DNA from: Paenibacillus albus
Lineage (GTDB): Bacteria > Bacillota > Bacilli > Paenibacillales > Paenibacillaceae
NCBI RefSeq assembly: GCF_003952225.1
Contig: NZ_CP034437.1
Span: 4,478,501-4,542,500 of the forward strand
DNA: 64,000 bases
Direction of reading: 5' to 3'
Part shown: one piece after another, positions 32,237-41,752 of the stretch
Layout of the letters: each line of letters opens with the position of its first letter
How positions within the stretch are numbered: position 1 is the first letter of the stretch
Made by a program: the position numbers and the translations under genes
Notes under the pieces: generated by a model
What the model was told of the DNA's origin: nothing
Databases searched by the model: none
The model's input: the letters and a program-made list of their open reading frames with translations, nothing else

Positions 32237-35200
32237 ATGCTTGTTCATTGTAAGGAGGTGAGCAGCATTGCACTAGTCGTTCGTGCTCAGTTTAATGCCA
32301 CAGGGGCGATTACGTTCACTGGCAATACGCTCGGTCTCAGCCGATCTGACACGGTAGGCGTTCCCGGTACACAAGATAGCATCGGCGCGTTCGTCACAAC
32401 AGATACCTCTGTCCGAGTCGGGACTTATCCACTCGGCACAACGAGTAACTATCTGCTGAACAATGCGGATGCCATTCTCGTCATTCCTTCAGGAAGTACA
32501 GTTCTCTATGCAGAGCTGATCTGGGGAGGAACTTACGTTGTGCCGGGCGTTAACCTAACAGCGGCCATCAACAATCCCGTCAATATGAAGCTCCCTAACA
32601 ACACTACGTTCAGCGTAACGCCGGATGCGGCAACGGCGAACACCTTCGACCTCGGGAACGGCGCGCTTGGCTATACCCGCTCAGCGAATGTCACCACGCA
32701 AATCTCGCAAGGCGGTGCTGGGACTTATAACGTAGGAGCAGTAGTTGGAACCGCTACGGTAACAGACCCCACTGCGAACCATGCGGGATGGACGCTAGCG
32801 GTTATTTATGGGAATCCTACTCTTCCCTTCCGCAACATGTCGCTGCGTGTCGGAGCCGTGCTCATCCAATCGACCTCAGCGCCTGTTGTGACGACGATTA
32901 CCGGATTTGCAACACCGACATCAGGAGCGCTGAGCGGACGGGCGCTATTCAGCGCGCAAGAAGGAGATGCGAACCGAACCGGCGACCAAGCGCTATTTGG
33001 ACCGACATCCGGCACACAGGTCGCATTGTCGGGAACGAACAATTTTGCCGCCAACTTCTTCGCTTCACAGATCAACAACGACACAGGCGCACTGAATACG
33101 ACCGGTACGTTTGGCACGCGCAACCAGACCAATGGCGCGCCAGGAACTAATATTATTGGCGGTCGTCAAGGCTGGGATATTACGAACGTCGACGTCTCTG
33201 CAAGACTCATTAATAATCAATCGTCTGCGGTTCTTACCTTGACAACGTCAGGCGATGCGTATGTCGTTAACGCGAATGCGCTGCAAATCAACATTAACGC
33301 TCCTGTCGTCTCCCTGACGAAGAGTGCGAATGTTGCCGGCACCGTCATTAACGATCAAGTGACTTACACCGTGACGGTCAACAACACCGGTACAGCTAAT
33401 GCGTCGAACGTCGTTGTTACTGATGCTCTGCCAGCAGGCTCCGCTTTCGTCGCAGGAAGCGTAGTACTTGCAGGCGTAGCTAAGCCCACTTTCGACATAA
33501 CGGCAGGCGTTCCGATCGGTACCCTAGCGCTGAGCAGCTCGGTTACACTTACATACAAAGCGAGGATTACCTCTCTTCCAAGTCCGCCTTCCATCAATAA
33601 CACGGCAAATGCTGCTTTTACGTTCCAAAGTGTCGCCGGCGGCGATACCATCACTGGCGTAATACCGTCCAATACGGTTTCCACGCCGGTCTATTCGCCT
33701 GTTCTGAATATGACGAAATCAGCGAATACGGCGAATGCCGCTGTAGGGACGACGGTCACCTATACGATACTGGTCAACAACTCCGGCAGTATCGGCGCTA
33801 CAACTACGCTGACCGATAATATACCGACAGGCAGCACACTCGTTCCGAACAGCGTAACCGTGAACGCTGTGACACAGCCCGGCGCGAACCCGGCAGTCGG
33901 CTTCCCGATCGGAACGGTCGCTGTGGGCACAACGACAACGGTGACTTTCCAGGTTGTCGTCAACTCCCTTCCGTCGCCTCCTCAACTGACGGATACGGCA
34001 ACTGCCGCATACACATATTCGCCTCCAGACGGCCGCACATTAAACGGTTCCGCAACATCGAACACGTTAACGATTCCGGTCTCATTGCCGAACGTCACAG
34101 CAACGAAGAGCTCGAACCGAACTGCGACTACAGTGGGCGATACGATCACGTTCTCAACGGTCGTATCTAACAGCGGCGTAGCTCCTGTAACCAATGTCGT
34201 CTTCAATGATCCGATTCCGACGGGCACAAGCTTCGTTGCAGGCTCAGTCACTGTAGGCGGCAGTCCGGTCTCCGGCGCCAACCCTGCGAGCGGGATCTCG
34301 CTTGGTACAATCAATAACGGTTCATCGGTGACGGTTGCGTTCCAACTGCTCGTCACCTCATTACCAAGTCCGGCTCAAATTTCGAACAGAGCTTCGATTT
34401 CTTACAACTCTGGCACGTTCAGCGGTATTTCCTTATCGAATACGATCAGCGTTCCTGTCTTCCAACCGATCATTAGCGCAACGAAATCTGCGAATTTCAC
34501 TCAAGCGACCGTCGGCGACACGATCACGTATACGTTCTCGATACCGAATACCGGCAACATTAATGCACAGCTCACGTTAACAGATTCACTTCCGGCAGGC
34601 ACCACCTATGTTGCAAATAGCATCACCGTCGATGGCTCGCCGCGTCCAGGCGCTACGCCGCAGACCGGTATCCCGGTAGGCACTGTTGCGGCAGGCGCAA
34701 CGGTAACCGTCGTCTTCCAAGTCTTATTACAGACGCTTCCGAATCCGCCGACACTATCCAATCAGGCAACCTTCGCATATACGTACACGCTCCCGGATTC
34801 TCGTGTCATGAATGGAAGCGGCAGCTCCAACCGTGTCACGATTCCCGCTTCTGCGCCGAATGTTACCGTAAGCAAAAGCATCAGTGAACCGGAAGCCGCC
34901 GTCGGAGATGAAATCACATATACCATTCTCGTCACCAATAACGGGATCGAAGCGGTTAGTCAAGTTATTGTGTCAGACCCTATCCCTGTTGGGACGATCT
35001 TCGAATCAGGCAGCGTCCTAATCGGAGGGGTACCTGCGCCTAGTGCCAACCCGGCATCAGGGGTTACCGTTGGCTCGATCGCGGCAGGTGCTTCGAAGAC
35101 CGTTTCGTTTAAGGTCATAGCCGTGTCCCTGCCAACACCGGCTCAGTTCTCCAACCGGGCAGCTGTCAGTTTCACGTCCGGAGCATTTACAGGCTCATCG

Positions 35201-38200
35201 TTCTCGAACACGATCACGATTCCCGTGTATCAGCCGATTATTTCGATCACGAAGAGCGCGAACACCTCAGCAGCTACTCTTGGCGATCTTGTTGTCTATA
35301 CGCTGCAGGTCAGCAACAACGGCAATATTGCCGCGAACATGACGCTTAGCGACAATATTCCTTCAGGCTGCTCCTTCGTCGCGAACTCGGTCATCGTTAA
35401 CGGTGCACCGCAGCCGGGAAGCGATCCTTCGGCGGGCTTTCCGATCTTTACTGTGCCTCCTTTTGGCATCAGCACCGTTACGTTCGAGGTATCTGTCGAC
35501 TCTCTGCCATCTCCACAGCAGCTTGTAAACAGCGCAAGCGGGACGTATACGTATACGCTGCCAGGCGGCCGCGTCTTGAATGGCGAAGCGAGCTCGAATA
35601 CCGTTACCATCCCGGTATCAGCGCCGAACCTCTCCGTCGTACTTAGCACTGCTGCACTGGACATCATTACCGGCGACACGATTACGTATACAGGCGTCAT
35701 TAAGAACAACGGCATTACGAACGTTAACAATGTCATCTTCGTCGGTCCGCTCATTCCGGGAACAACCTTCGTAGCTGGCAGTGTCACCGTGAACGGAGTA
35801 GCAGTACCCCAGGCGGATGCGACCGCCGGCATTCCGATCGGTACGCTTGGCCCTAACGCCTCTGCGACCGTGACATACGAGGTGAAGTTAATCATGCCTG
35901 TGTCCGATCAAATCGTTAACCAGTCGACCGTGAGCTTCATGTCCGGCAGCTTCGCGAGCACATCCTCCTCCAATGTTGTTACGACGCCAGTTACCCAGCC
36001 GGAAATCAATGTCGTTAAATCCGCCAACACAGCGAATGCGCAAGTCGGCGACACGGTCACCTACACTATCGCGGTAAGCAATACCGGCAACTTGCCTGCG
36101 AGTGTTATCGTAACCGATACGATACCACCGACTTCCACTTATGTTCCCAACAGCGTTATCGTCAATGGAACTCCGCAGCCGAGCTCCACTCCATCAGGCG
36201 GCATAAATGCAGGTACAGTGAACCCTGGCGGTACCTCCTTCATTATGTTCTCCGTCGTCATCGATACGCTCCCGAATCCGCAGCAGCTTGTCAACCAAGC
36301 GACAGCGACCTACACGTTCACACCTCCTGATGGCCGGACCATAACGCTATCCAAGTTATCCAACTCGTTATCGATATCCGTCTCATCGCCTAACATCACC
36401 GTGGGCAAAAGCTCCACCCAAACTTCCGTCTCGATTGGCGACGTCATTCCTTATACAATCCTTATATCCAATAACGGGATTGCGCCAGTTACGAACACCG
36501 TTTTCATAGACGGCATTCCAAGCGGAACGCAGCTTGTGCCTGGCACGGTTACGGTCAACGGCGTTGTCATTCCTAACGCAAATCCGGCAGCGGGCGTTAA
36601 CGTAGGCACGGTCAATAACGGCTCTACAGCCACCGTTACTTTCTCATTGCTCGTCGTGAGCGTGCCAACGCCTGCAACCATTAACAATCAAGCGACCGTC
36701 TCGTATACATCCGGAGCTTTCTCCAGCACTTCATTCTCAAACGGTGTAAGCATTCCTGTTTATCAGCCCGTGATTTCGGTTGTGAAAAGCGCGAATACGA
36801 CGAACGCCACGGTCGGCGATTTGGTCGTTTATACGCTCGCCGTTTCGAACACCGGCAACTATGCAGCCGTTGTTACGCTCACGGATGCGACACTGGCGCC
36901 GCAGCTTTCTTTTGTGCCGAACAGCGTAATCGTTGGCGGCGCGCCGCAAGCCGGTACTTCTCCGGCAACGGGAATCCCTGTTGGCGTTGTTTTCCCGAAC
37001 AGTACAATTAACGTAACATTCTCGGCTATTATCACTTCGCTTCCGCCGACGCAGCAGCTCTCGAACCAAGCGACGGCCGCGTTTGCTTATACACTGCCGG
37101 ATAACCGTACGCTGACTGGCTCCATCCTATCCAACACGTTAACTTATCCGGTATCAGCGCCGGATGTTGTTGTCGCGAAGTCTGCTTCCTTGTCATCTTC
37201 GACAATCGGGGATACGCAGGTTTACACCATCACCGTTATGAACGGCGGCATTGCACCGGTTGATAATGTCATCTTCTCCGACCCGATTCCGACCGGCACC
37301 TCCTTTGTTTCCGGAAGCGTAACTGTTGACAGCGTGCCGCGCCCGGATGCGAATCCTGCGGCGGGCTTCAGCCTCGGCTCTATCAGCGCAGGCGTGACGG
37401 TAACCGTGTCGTTCAGCGTCACCATTACGTCCGTTCCGAACGAGCAGCTCGTCAGCAACCGATCTTCGGTCAGCTTCACTTCCGGCGCATTCTCTGCCGT
37501 CACGTTCTCAAACACGGTGACGACTCCGGTTTATCAACCTATAATTTCGCTTACGAAGAGTTCGAATACCGTCACTGGCAGCGTCGGCAGCACCATTGTC
37601 TATACGGTTCTCACGACCAACAGCGGCAACTATCCAGCGGTAGTTACGCTCTCCGACCCGATTCCGACTGGTACTTCATTCGTACCGAATACCGTTGTCG
37701 TGAACGGCATTCCGCAAGCAGGCGCCGATCCCGCTGCTGGATTCAGCATCGGTACGGTTGCGGCTGGCGCAAGCGTCACGACAACCTTTACGCTTTTAAT
37801 TGAAACACTGCCGCCAAATCAGCAATTGGTAAACCAAGCAACTGGCAACTATGTATTCACACTGCCTGATACTCGTTCATTCGCACGCTCAACCGTTTCG
37901 AATATTCTTACCGTTCCGGTCACCGCTCCGAACATTACCGTCGCGAAGAGCACTGTAGCTACCGACGCTGTTCTTGGCGACACCGTTACTTACTCGACCG
38001 TTGTAACGAATACAAGTATCGCGAATTTGAACAGTGCCGTATTCACGGACGTCGTTCCTGCTGGCACAGCTTTCGTGCCGAACAGCGTCATTGTCGATGG
38101 TGTCCCTCGTCCTGGAGCAGTTCCGAGCAGCGGTGTACCGCTAGGCAGTATTACTCCGAGCACCTCAGTCACCGTATTGTTCTCAGTCGTCGTCAACGTT

Positions 38201-38974
38201 CTGCCTGTTAGCGGCCTAATCAGCAACCAAGCGCAAGTCAGCTTTACGTCCGGCGTATTCTCTGGAACAGGCAGCTCCAACATCGTCACAACGCCTGTTT
38301 ACAATCCGATTATCGCGGTATTGAAAACACCGAGCGAGACGAAAGCAACCGTCGGAGATACGATTACCTATACGCTTGATGTTACGAATACGGGGAATCT
38401 CGCCGCAACGGTCGTGCTCTTCGACCAGATTCCTACAGGAGCCGTATTTGTACCGAACAGCGTCACGGTCGGGGGCGTTCCGCTGCCTGGCGCAGATCCG
38501 ACGACCGGTATTAATGTCGGCGTCGTGCCCGCAGGAGCATCGGTCCATGTCGTTGTTTCCCTGCAAGTTACCGTCGATGCGCTTCCGTCGCCGCAGCAGC
38601 TGGTCAATACCGCTACAGCGAACTACACTTTCTCGCCGCCAGATGGCCGTACGCTGAACGGTACTGTACAATCGAACACGGTCATCATTCCGGTGTCGTC
38701 GCCAGACGTGACCGTTGTTAAGAGCAGCAACGCGATCGACGCTGTCGTCGGCGATACGATTACGTATACGATTACTGTCACAAACAACGGCATAGTGCCG
38801 GTAAACAGCGTTACGCTTGTCGATCCGCTTCCTGCCGGCGCAAGCTTCATCACTGGCAGCGTAACGGTCAACGGCACGCCGCGGCCGGCGGATAGCCCGA
38901 ATACAGGCATTCAGATTGGCACGATCGCGGCTGGCGCTACCTCAACGGTGCAGTTCCAGGTGCTCGTCGTATGA
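32237..38974 (+). CDS. Giant DUF11 (TIGR01451) repeat protein, 5-prime part of a frameshifted gene
   Basis: Up to 2245 residues. An N-terminal domain of about 340 residues opens with the FNATGAITFTGNTLGLS stretch found in large Bacillus cereus-group repeat proteins. It is followed by 15 DUF11 repeats of about 126 residues, each starting near KSANxxxxxxGDTxTYT. Past the first unit the repeats alternate: one type contains TYTLPDGR and ends in SAPNVTV, the other contains SFTSGxFS and ends in VYQPIIS. No signal peptide, transmembrane helix or catalytic motif is visible. The strong AAGGAGG at 32251-32257 points to an initiation near the ATT at 32267 (giving ALVVRAQFNATG); ATG 32237 has no ribosome site. 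The frame stops at TGA 38972 in the middle of repeat 15. Likely a surface or spore-layer adhesin. Confidence 0.88.
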   Translation: MLVHCKEVSSIALVVRAQFNATGAITFTGNTLGLSRSDTVGVPGTQDSIGAFVTTDTSVRVGTYPLGTTSNYLLNNADAILVIPSGSTVLYAELIWGGTYVVPGVNLTAAINNPVNMKLPNNTTFSVTPDAATANTFDLGNGALGYTRSANVTTQISQGGAGTYNVGAVVGTATVTDPTANHAGWTLAVIYGNPTLPFRNMSLRVGAVLIQSTSAPVVTTITGFATPTSGALSGRALFSAQEGDANRTGDQALFGPTSGTQVALSGTNNFAANFFASQINNDTGALNTTGTFGTRNQTNGAPGTNIIGGRQGWDITNVDVSARLINNQSSAVLTLTTSGDAYVVNANALQININAPVVSLTKSANVAGTVINDQVTYTVTVNNTGTANASNVVVTDALPAGSAFVAGSVVLAGVAKPTFDITAGVPIGTLALSSSVTLTYKARITSLPSPPSINNTANAAFTFQSVAGGDTITGVIPSNTVSTPVYSPVLNMTKSANTANAAVGTTVTYTILVNNSGSIGATTTLTDNIPTGSTLVPNSVTVNAVTQPGANPAVGFPIGTVAVGTTTTVTFQVVVNSLPSPPQLTDTATAAYTYSPPDGRTLNGSATSNTLTIPVSLPNVTATKSSNRTATTVGDTITFSTVVSNSGVAPVTNVVFNDPIPTGTSFVAGSVTVGGSPVSGANPASGISLGTINNGSSVTVAFQLLVTSLPSPAQISNRASISYNSGTFSGISLSNTISVPVFQPIISATKSANFTQATVGDTITYTFSIPNTGNINAQLTLTDSLPAGTTYVANSITVDGSPRPGATPQTGIPVGTVAAGATVTVVFQVLLQTLPNPPTLSNQATFAYTYTLPDSRVMNGSGSSNRVTIPASAPNVTVSKSISEPEAAVGDEITYTILVTNNGIEAVSQVIVSDPIPVGTIFESGSVLIGGVPAPSANPASGVTVGSIAAGASKTVSFKVIAVSLPTPAQFSNRAAVSFTSGAFTGSSFSNTITIPVYQPIISITKSANTSAATLGDLVVYTLQVSNNGNIAANMTLSDNIPSGCSFVANSVIVNGAPQPGSDPSAGFPIFTVPPFGISTVTFEVSVDSLPSPQQLVNSASGTYTYTLPGGRVLNGEASSNTVTIPVSAPNLSVVLSTAALDIITGDTITYTGVIKNNGITNVNNVIFVGPLIPGTTFVAGSVTVNGVAVPQADATAGIPIGTLGPNASATVTYEVKLIMPVSDQIVNQSTVSFMSGSFASTSSSNVVTTPVTQPEINVVKSANTANAQVGDTVTYTIAVSNTGNLPASVIVTDTIPPTSTYVPNSVIVNGTPQPSSTPSGGINAGTVNPGGTSFIMFSVVIDTLPNPQQLVNQATATYTFTPPDGRTITLSKLSNSLSISVSSPNITVGKSSTQTSVSIGDVIPYTILISNNGIAPVTNTVFIDGIPSGTQLVPGTVTVNGVVIPNANPAAGVNVGTVNNGSTATVTFSLLVVSVPTPATINNQATVSYTSGAFSSTSFSNGVSIPVYQPVISVVKSANTTNATVGDLVVYTLAVSNTGNYAAVVTLTDATLAPQLSFVPNSVIVGGAPQAGTSPATGIPVGVVFPNSTINVTFSAIITSLPPTQQLSNQATAAFAYTLPDNRTLTGSILSNTLTYPVSAPDVVVAKSASLSSSTIGDTQVYTITVMNGGIAPVDNVIFSDPIPTGTSFVSGSVTVDSVPRPDANPAAGFSLGSISAGVTVTVSFSVTITSVPNEQLVSNRSSVSFTSGAFSAVTFSNTVTTPVYQPIISLTKSSNTVTGSVGSTIVYTVLTTNSGNYPAVVTLSDPIPTGTSFVPNTVVVNGIPQAGADPAAGFSIGTVAAGASVTTTFTLLIETLPPNQQLVNQATGNYVFTLPDTRSFARSTVSNILTVPVTAPNITVAKSTVATDAVLGDTVTYSTVVTNTSIANLNSAVFTDVVPAGTAFVPNSVIVDGVPRPGAVPSSGVPLGSITPSTSVTVLFSVVVNVLPVSGLISNQAQVSFTSGVFSGTGSSNIVTTPVYNPIIAVLKTPSETKATVGDTITYTLDVTNTGNLAATVVLFDQIPTGAVFVPNSVTVGGVPLPGADPTTGINVGVVPAGASVHVVVSLQVTVDALPSPQQLVNTATANYTFSPPDGRTLNGTVQSNTVIIPVSSPDVTVVKSSNAIDAVVGDTITYTITVTNNGIVPVNSVTLVDPLPAGASFITGSVTVNGTPRPADSPNTGIQIGTIAAGATSTVQFQVLVV

Positions 38975-40650
38975 TGGCCGTTCCTGGACCGCCGACAACG
39001 ATCCGTAATCAATCGGTCGTTTCGTTCTCGGATGGTAGCACGACATCGTTCTCTTATTCCAACACCGTCGATACGCTGGTGAACGGTCCGAACTTTACGC
39101 TAGAGATGTCAACCGATCAGACGCAAGCCAGCCTCGGGCTGCCGATTACGTATCAGCTCACGCTCAGAAACAGCGGTAACCGTGCGGGCAATGTGACCAT
39201 CTATGATATCCTGCCGCCAGGCACAACGTTTGTCGCCAACTCTATCATTGTGAATGGGGTGCCGATTCCCGGCATTACGCCGGAAGGCGGAATCCCGCTA
39301 GGCGATGTAAATCCGGGTGACACCGTAACCGTGATCTTCCAGCTGCTTCTCGTATCCGCTCCTCCTTCGGGGCAGCTGGATAATGAAGCAACAGCAGATT
39401 ATTACTTCTTGACCATGGATGGAAGAACGATCACCGGCTCTGTCAGCTCCAACGTTGTAGCTCTTCCGGTGACTGTACTCGATGTCCATATAACCAAAAG
39501 CGTTAATACCGCTTTCACCTTTGTCGGCGATATGCTCACTTATACCGTGACGGTTGCGAATACTGGTACGGAAACGCTTAGGCAGTCTGTGCTGGTAGAT
39601 CCGCTGCCTGCCGGCGTATCCTTTGTAACAGGGAGTGTCACCATCAATGGTGTACGCTCCCCGTCCTCTTCTCCAATGACGGGGATCGAGCTGGGCAGCA
39701 TCCTGCCAAGTACCACCATGCAAGTACAATTCAAAGCTGTTGTGCTTGAAGGGGCGGTAGGTACACTTCTGACGAACGAGGCTACATTAAACTTTAAGCT
39801 TGGTGTGTTCGATCAATCGATTACGTCAGAGCCGGTGACGACGATCATTTCCGGTCCTGCGCTGTCCGTGAGCAAATCCGCGAATATTGCACAAGCAACG
39901 GTCGGCGATACGATCCGATACACGATTTCGATCTATAACGGAGGCACGACTGTTGCAGATATCATCGTTCGCGACGCAATTCCGGCAGGCACACTATTCG
40001 TGCAAGGCAGTGCAGTCGTCAACGGACGGCCGCTTCCAAACGCTAACCCGGATAATGGTATACCGCTTGGCTCACTTGGGCCTGGTCATATGTACGACCT
40101 TTCCTTCCAAGTCACTGTTACCAGATCCGTTCTTAGTCCTTCCAGGAACGAGCTCATTAACCGTGCAAAAGTTGAATACAGCTACCGGCTGCCTAACGGA
40201 GTCATCGTAAGCGAAGCTTTGTACACAAACACCGTACTTATCGCGCTCGTTCTCCCCGTTATCGTCGCCGACCTTGCCGCAGCTCCTCCTGTTGTCGTGC
40301 CGGGTGAGCTTATCGCCGTAACGGTGCGCATCACGAATACGGGCAACTATCCCGCTGCCGTTACCCTGTACGATCTCATCCCGAATGAAACATCGCTCGA
40401 CGGGCTTGTTATCTATGTAAACGGGCGTGAAGTGACCGTTATTCCGGGAGAAGGAGTCTTCATAGGCATTCTCGATCCAGGCGCAACTGCCGTCATCACT
40501 TATCGCCTCCGCCTCTCCGAGCACCCGTTCCAGAGCCGCCTTCGGTTCCGTGTCCGCGCCGTATTGTCGTACGAGGTCAATGGCATTCTGGTTACCAATA
40601 CCGTTTATTCGAATGAAGTGGTCATTATCATTGAGACACATGATGAATAG
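38971..40650 (+). CDS. DUF11 repeat protein, 3-prime part of the frameshifted gene
   Basis: 559 residues that complete repeat 15 (PTTIRNQSVVSFSDG matches the second half of the odd-numbered units) and add four more units, the last being divergent. It starts at ATG 38971, overlapping the upstream stop as ATGA, but has no ribosome site. It is best read as the displaced 3-prime half of one 2800-residue gene. Deleting two bases in the GTATGATGG junction would restore one frame. The C-terminus (NEVVIIIETHDE) has no LPXTG or membrane anchor. Confidence 0.85.
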   Translation: MMAVPGPPTTIRNQSVVSFSDGSTTSFSYSNTVDTLVNGPNFTLEMSTDQTQASLGLPITYQLTLRNSGNRAGNVTIYDILPPGTTFVANSIIVNGVPIPGITPEGGIPLGDVNPGDTVTVIFQLLLVSAPPSGQLDNEATADYYFLTMDGRTITGSVSSNVVALPVTVLDVHITKSVNTAFTFVGDMLTYTVTVANTGTETLRQSVLVDPLPAGVSFVTGSVTINGVRSPSSSPMTGIELGSILPSTTMQVQFKAVVLEGAVGTLLTNEATLNFKLGVFDQSITSEPVTTIISGPALSVSKSANIAQATVGDTIRYTISIYNGGTTVADIIVRDAIPAGTLFVQGSAVVNGRPLPNANPDNGIPLGSLGPGHMYDLSFQVTVTRSVLSPSRNELINRAKVEYSYRLPNGVIVSEALYTNTVLIALVLPVIVADLAAAPPVVVPGELIAVTVRITNTGNYPAAVTLYDLIPNETSLDGLVIYVNGREVTVIPGEGVFIGILDPGATAVITYRLRLSEHPFQSRLRFRVRAVLSYEVNGILVTNTVYSNEVVIIIETHDE

Positions 40651-40668
40651 CTGCGCTTCATTATTCAA

Positions 40669-40722
40669 AAAGGCTCTCCACCTCAGTGCGTAAGTAGAAT
40701 GCACTGTGAGTGAAGAGCCTTT
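40669..40722. terminator. Bidirectional terminator after the DUF11 gene
   Basis: AAAGGCTCT..CAGTGC with complement GCACTG..AGAGCCTTT forms a long stem with A-rich and T-rich flanks between converging genes. Confidence 0.82.
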
Positions 40723-40738
40723 ATTATCATACTATCAT

Positions 40739-41752
40739 CTATCGGTACACATACGGATCCTTGGGCTTCGGGATCGCGTTCCATTTCGAAACAGTCAGCT
40801 CCGGAATCGTCTGCTTGAACGGCTGATAGAACGACCAATTCAGCTTGCCTGTTACATGAACCCAGTCATCATCATGGAAGCTTGCGTCAGATGGGAAGTC
40901 GACGAGCATTCCGAATACGCCGGAATCCGCAACACAATGAATGAACCCGAAACGGAATACAAAGTAATGATTGCCCTCCACCTGCTCGCCCTTATAGATG
41001 AAGCCGTCGAAGCTGACCGTACGACCCGTAAACGTATTCGGGAAGTTGTAGATCGACTCCAGCCCCTTGAGATAATTGACGTCATTCAGGTCTACATTCT
41101 TCATCTTCTCGAACTCTCCAAGCTCCTCCTTGGACACCTTCGCATAGCCTTGTTTGCCGTAGAAGACGCTTGTGTCCGGTTTCAGAAACTGGTGAAAGCC
41201 GGGGTTGTCCGCAGATGCGTCGAAATTCGGAAACGAGAAGCCCTTCGCCTTCACAAAGCTGGAGTCGAGTGTCTGAACGGGCAGGAAGAAGCCGGTTATA
41301 AGCGGGAAAATCAGAATCCCATAGCCGAGATACCTCTTCCACCGGATCGGTTCATCATGCGAATGCCCATGGTGGTCATGATCATGGTGCGCATGCGAAT
41401 GCCCGTGATGATCGTGGTTGTCGTGATGATGGGAATGCCCCACATGTTCATGGACATGGTCCTGGACGTGAGTATGTTCGTGATCATGAGCGTGATTATG
41501 GTGGGCATGACCAGAATGCTCATCCCCTTCGCGCTTATCCACACCGAGTAGCTCTCTCGTCTTGCGCCGATTGGCCTCCCTCTCTTTGGCATATAATCGG
41601 ACAAACTCGAAGACGAACAATATGCCGAGCAGTACAATCGCACTCTCCGAGAGATAGGCGTACTTCGTGTTAATATATTTGTTCAAATTGCCATTCAGGT
41701 GCATCATCAGGAATAAGCAGGAGAAGCCCGCGAGGATATAAAGTCGAATCAT
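40739..41752 (-). CDS. TIGR03943 family protein (YcgQ-like) with an extreme His-rich loop
   Basis: A 337-residue protein with about three membrane segments (residues 3-18, 36-52 and 142-160) and a soluble C-terminal domain (VSFDGFIYKGEQVEGNHYFV, FGFIHCVADSGVFG). Between helices 2 and 3 lies a loop of roughly 55 residues made largely of His and Asp (for example HHHDNHDHHGHSHAHHDHD). The family pairs with the COG0701 permease encoded just upstream, and the literature links such pairs to zinc-responsive loci. The His loop strongly suggests binding of Zn, Ni or Co. Its start overlaps the permease stop as ATGA. Confidence 0.88.
   Translation of the reverse strand: MIRLYILAGFSCLFLMMHLNGNLNKYINTKYAYLSESAIVLLGILFVFEFVRLYAKEREANRRKTRELLGVDKREGDEHSGHAHHNHAHDHEHTHVQDHVHEHVGHSHHHDNHDHHGHSHAHHDHDHHGHSHDEPIRWKRYLGYGILIFPLITGFFLPVQTLDSSFVKAKGFSFPNFDASADNPGFHQFLKPDTSVFYGKQGYAKVSKEELGEFEKMKNVDLNDVNYLKGLESIYNFPNTFTGRTVSFDGFIYKGEQVEGNHYFVFRFGFIHCVADSGVFGMLVDFPSDASFHDDDWVHVTGKLNWSFYQPFKQTIPELTVSKWNAIPKPKDPYVYR

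Noticed and set aside
33300..40600. CRISPR array or DNA satellite in the repetitive region
   Set aside because: The repetition is of protein-coding units of about 380 bp with divergent DNA, with no short identical repeats and unique spacers.
41311..41643. Met/Ile/Thr-rich minus-strand frame within the TIGR03943 gene
   Set aside because: It is an alternative reading of the His-codon run in the wrong frame and has no start signal.
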